From the NCBI GenBank assembly GCA_001799975.1, contig MGUQ01000017.1, positions 1-7,799 of the forward strand: DNA of 7,799 nt. Direction: 5' to 3'. Every line of letters begins with the position of its first letter. Within the stretch, counting starts at the first letter, position 1. The notes below the pieces were generated by a model. That model was given only the letters and a program-made list of their open reading frames with translations. It had not been told where the DNA came from and made no database searches. This stretch comes from Elusimicrobia bacterium RIFCSPLOWO2_01_FULL_54_10 (GTDB lineage: Bacteria; Elusimicrobiota; Elusimicrobia; 2-02-FULL-39-32). Below are positions 6,067 to 7,799 of the stretch, piece after piece. The position numbers were made by a program, and so were the translations under genes.

Positions 6067-6768
6067 TATTTCCGAGATCACGCAGACAGCGCCCAGAGTG
6101 TCGCCCGTATAGCCGCCCAGTTTTCTCTTAATATATAACCCCGCGAGCCAAGCTGTAATCAGGACAAAAACCGCCGCAGCCGCGCCTGCCGCTCCAGCCC
6201 CGGCCCATCCTGAGACAATTAGAAACATTCCGCTGAAAACCGCCAGCCACGCCCGCGGCCGGTCGCTAAAAAGATGCGTGGATCCCGCCTCTAGGGCAAT
6301 GGGAAAGAGGCCCATCACCAGGACAATTGCCGCCCTGCCTGCAGCCGGAAAAAGAACAATTGCTGCTACACGGTCTGCGCGAGGAAGAGCCGACAAAGCG
6401 GCGAATTGGATGATGAGAGCGCAGCCCACGGCGGACACGGCCATGGCTCCGCTGCGCGAGTCCTTCATGATTCTAAAAATATCTTCCTTGGGCTTGCCGC
6501 TCATGAATCCGTCCGCGCTGTCTGCCAGGCCGTCCAAGTGAAGCCCGCCCGTCATCAAAAAAAGCGCGGCAAGGATGCACGCACTTCGGAGCGAAACAGG
6601 AAAAATGTAGCCCAGTCCCCAATCCAGAGCGGCCAGCACTATCCCGATGAGAAGACCGATGAGCGGAAAATAGGCGGAGGCGGTTTTCCGGTCGGCAGTC
6701 AGGCAGTAGTCGCCTGATAATGGAAATAGAGTCAGAAACTGGAGCGCGGCCAGAAAATTTCTGATCAT
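6028..6768 (-). CDS. cobS: Adenosylcobinamide-GDP ribazoletransferase (cobalamin synthase)
   Basis: A 246-residue integral membrane enzyme, equal in length to known CobS proteins. It joins adenosylcobinamide-GDP to alpha-ribazole (or its 5'-phosphate), the step that completes the nucleotide loop of cobalamin. The three family blocks are intact: GGLHLDGLADSADG at 74-87, whose Asp residues (D79, D83, D86) are expected to bind Mg2+, KDSRSGAM at 102-109, and GGYTGDTLGA at 218-227. About seven hydrophobic helices fill the rest (for example 34-50, 61-73, 110-126, 134-153, 174-209 and 229-244). Its ATG overlaps the cobT stop as ATGA (6768-6765), so the two are translationally coupled. At its 3' end it overlaps the convergent DedA gene, which leaves no room for a separate terminator. 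Confidence 0.96.
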   Translation of the reverse strand: MIRNFLAALQFLTLFPLSGDYCLTADRKTASAYFPLIGLLIGIVLAALDWGLGYIFPVSLRSACILAALFLMTGGLHLDGLADSADGFMSGKPKEDIFRIMKDSRSGAMAVSAVGCALIIQFAALSALPRADRVAAIVLFPAAGRAAIVLVMGLFPIALEAGSTHLFSDRPRAWLAVFSGMFLIVSGWAGAGAAGAAAAVFVLITAWLAGLYIKRKLGGYTGDTLGAVCVISEISFLLALIAAALP

Positions 6769-7799
6769 GAAGCCTGGGAAACCTGGGCCTCCTGAAATGT
6801 GGCCACTTCCGAGAGCACCCGGGCGGCGGCCTCCACCAGATTCATAGCCAGGGCGGCGCCCGTGCCTTCGCCCAAGCGCAGGTTTAAATCCAGCAATGCC
6901 CGCTTGTTGAGAGCCTTGAGCATGAGCGCGTGCCCCTGTTCTTCGGACAAGTGCGACGCCACAACAAAATCCATCGCTTGCGGGCAGAGCCCCCGCGCCA
7001 CCAGAGCGGCCGCCGTGGAAATAAATCCGTCAATGATGACGGGTTTTCTCATGGCCGCGGCCCCCAGTATCAATCCGGCAATGCCGCCAATTTCAAAGCC
7101 GCCCACCTTGGAGAGAACATCGAGAGCGTCGTTTGCGTCCGGCCGGTTGATTTTAATGCCTTCTTCAATCACCGCGACTTTTTTCTTCCTCTGTTCCTCA
7201 TTCAATCCGGTGCCGCGCCCGGCGATGGCATCGGGAGCAAGCCCTGTCAGCGCGCAGGCAATTGCGGCGCTCGGAGTGGTATTCCCAATGCCCATGTCCC
7301 CTGTTCCGACGATGTCGGCCCGTTCTGCCATGTCCAGGGCGATTTCGATTCCAGTTTCCACGCTTTGGCGGGCTTGTTCCCGAGTCATGGCAGCCCCTTT
7401 GGCAAAATTTTCCGTGCCGGGGGCAATTTTTCTAGAAACAATTTTTTTCTCCCGTTCCAAAGCGGAGAGATCGCCCGCCACGCCCATGTCCACAATCAGA
7501 ACGCTGGCGCGAGCAGTCCTGGCCAGAGCGTTGATGCCCGCGCCGCCGCGGGCGAAATTGTGCACCATCTGCGCGGTGACTTCCGATGGATACAAGCTCA
7601 CTCCTTCCCGCGTCACGCCATGATCGCCCGCCATGGTCACAATCACCCTGCGCGACACCTGCGGCTGCAGAGACCCCGTCATGCCCGCCAGGTCTTCCGC
7701 CAGATCCATAAGGCGCCCCAGCGCCCATCGGGGCATGGTGAGACATTCAAGACGCGTTCGGGCCTTGGCCCTGGCCTCGGAGTTTTGAGGCTTGATTTT
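6765..7799 (-). CDS. cobT: Nicotinate-nucleotide--dimethylbenzimidazole phosphoribosyltransferase (5' end outside window)
   Basis: CobT transfers phosphoribose from nicotinate mononucleotide to dimethylbenzimidazole or another lower-ligand base, giving the alpha-ribazole phosphate used by CobS. The ATG at 7736 is internal. The frame stays open to the window edge and upstream codons read ARTRLECLTMPRWALGRL, which aligns with the family's N-terminal block (usually RLDxLTKPPGSLGRL). Counting from that internal Met, conserved blocks are MAGDHGVTREGVSLYPSEVT (35-54), GTGDMGIGNTTPSAA (144-158), GRGTGLNEEQ (173-182), GGFEIGGIAG (212-221), SHLSEEQGH (261-269) and LGEGTGAAL (288-296). The last block's Glu290 matches the catalytic base known from Salmonella CobT. 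The C-terminus is complete, and cobS follows with a 4-base overlap. Other cob genes, and any cobalamin riboswitch, would lie beyond the right edge. Confidence 0.96.
   Translation of the reverse strand, partial: KIKPQNSEARAKARTRLECLTMPRWALGRLMDLAEDLAGMTGSLQPQVSRRVIVTMAGDHGVTREGVSLYPSEVTAQMVHNFARGGAGINALARTARASVLIVDMGVAGDLSALEREKKIVSRKIAPGTENFAKGAAMTREQARQSVETGIEIALDMAERADIVGTGDMGIGNTTPSAAIACALTGLAPDAIAGRGTGLNEEQRKKKVAVIEEGIKINRPDANDALDVLSKVGGFEIGGIAGLILGAAAMRKPVIIDGFISTAAALVARGLCPQAMDFVVASHLSEEQGHALMLKALNKRALLDLNLRLGEGTGAALAMNLVEAAARVLSEVATFQEAQVSQAS

Noticed and set aside
6799..7623. 274-codon open frame on the plus strand opposite cobT
   Set aside because: It is a GC-rich antisense shadow of cobT, with composition dominated by Ala, Ser, Pro and Arg and no recognisable motif. 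All family evidence is on the minus strand.

Overview
The window is a compact, roughly 55-60% GC bacterial chromosome segment. It has seven protein genes and one tRNA gene, and no gap between genes exceeds about 55 bases. I see no insertion sequence, phage gene, CRISPR array or rRNA. The gene set (MgtE magnesium channel, SpoIID/LytB protein behind a signal peptide, LemA, membrane M48 protease, DedA transporter, cobalamin nucleotide-loop enzymes) fits a free-living bacterium with a substantial envelope and no visible sporulation genes. The TPR-SpoIID protein and the zinc-ribbon M48 protease suggest an uncultured lineage such as Omnitrophota, Elusimicrobiota or a deltaproteobacterial relative. 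That is a guess from domain style, not a demonstrated placement.

Layout, left to right. Bases 1-705 (+) hold the 3' part of mgtE, which enters from outside the window. A short gap with a possible promoter precedes tRNA-Thr(GGT) at 743-818. Twelve bases later a secreted TPR-SpoIID protein starts (831-2762, +). After a 52-base gap with a good sigma70-like promoter comes a tight three-gene plus-strand cluster: a receiver-only response regulator (2815-3186), a LemA protein (3198-3749) and an M48 membrane metalloprotease with a GYF_2-like module and two TFIIB-type zinc ribbons (3761-5365). A DedA-family membrane protein follows (5407-6066, +). Its 3' end overlaps tail-to-tail with cobS (6028-6768, -), which is translationally coupled to cobT (6765 to the right edge, -). 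The cobT 5' end lies outside the window.

How the genes may work together. The regulator, LemA and protease are separated by only 11 bases each, so they probably form one operon concerned with envelope quality control or signalling; that role is inferred from context. SpoIID and DedA also act at the envelope: peptidoglycan glycan-strand cleavage, and undecaprenyl-phosphate or proton-linked transport. CobT and CobS are consecutive activities of lower-ligand attachment in cobalamin synthesis. CobT activates the base to an alpha-ribazole phosphate, and CobS joins it to adenosylcobinamide-GDP.

The observations most worth a second look are: the multi-domain M48 protease and its operon with a stand-alone receiver; the spoIID-like gene whose only Shine-Dalgarno-like sequence overlaps the CCA end of the upstream tRNA; the 39-base convergent overlap of dedA and cobS; and a cobT reading frame that clearly extends past its first in-window ATG.
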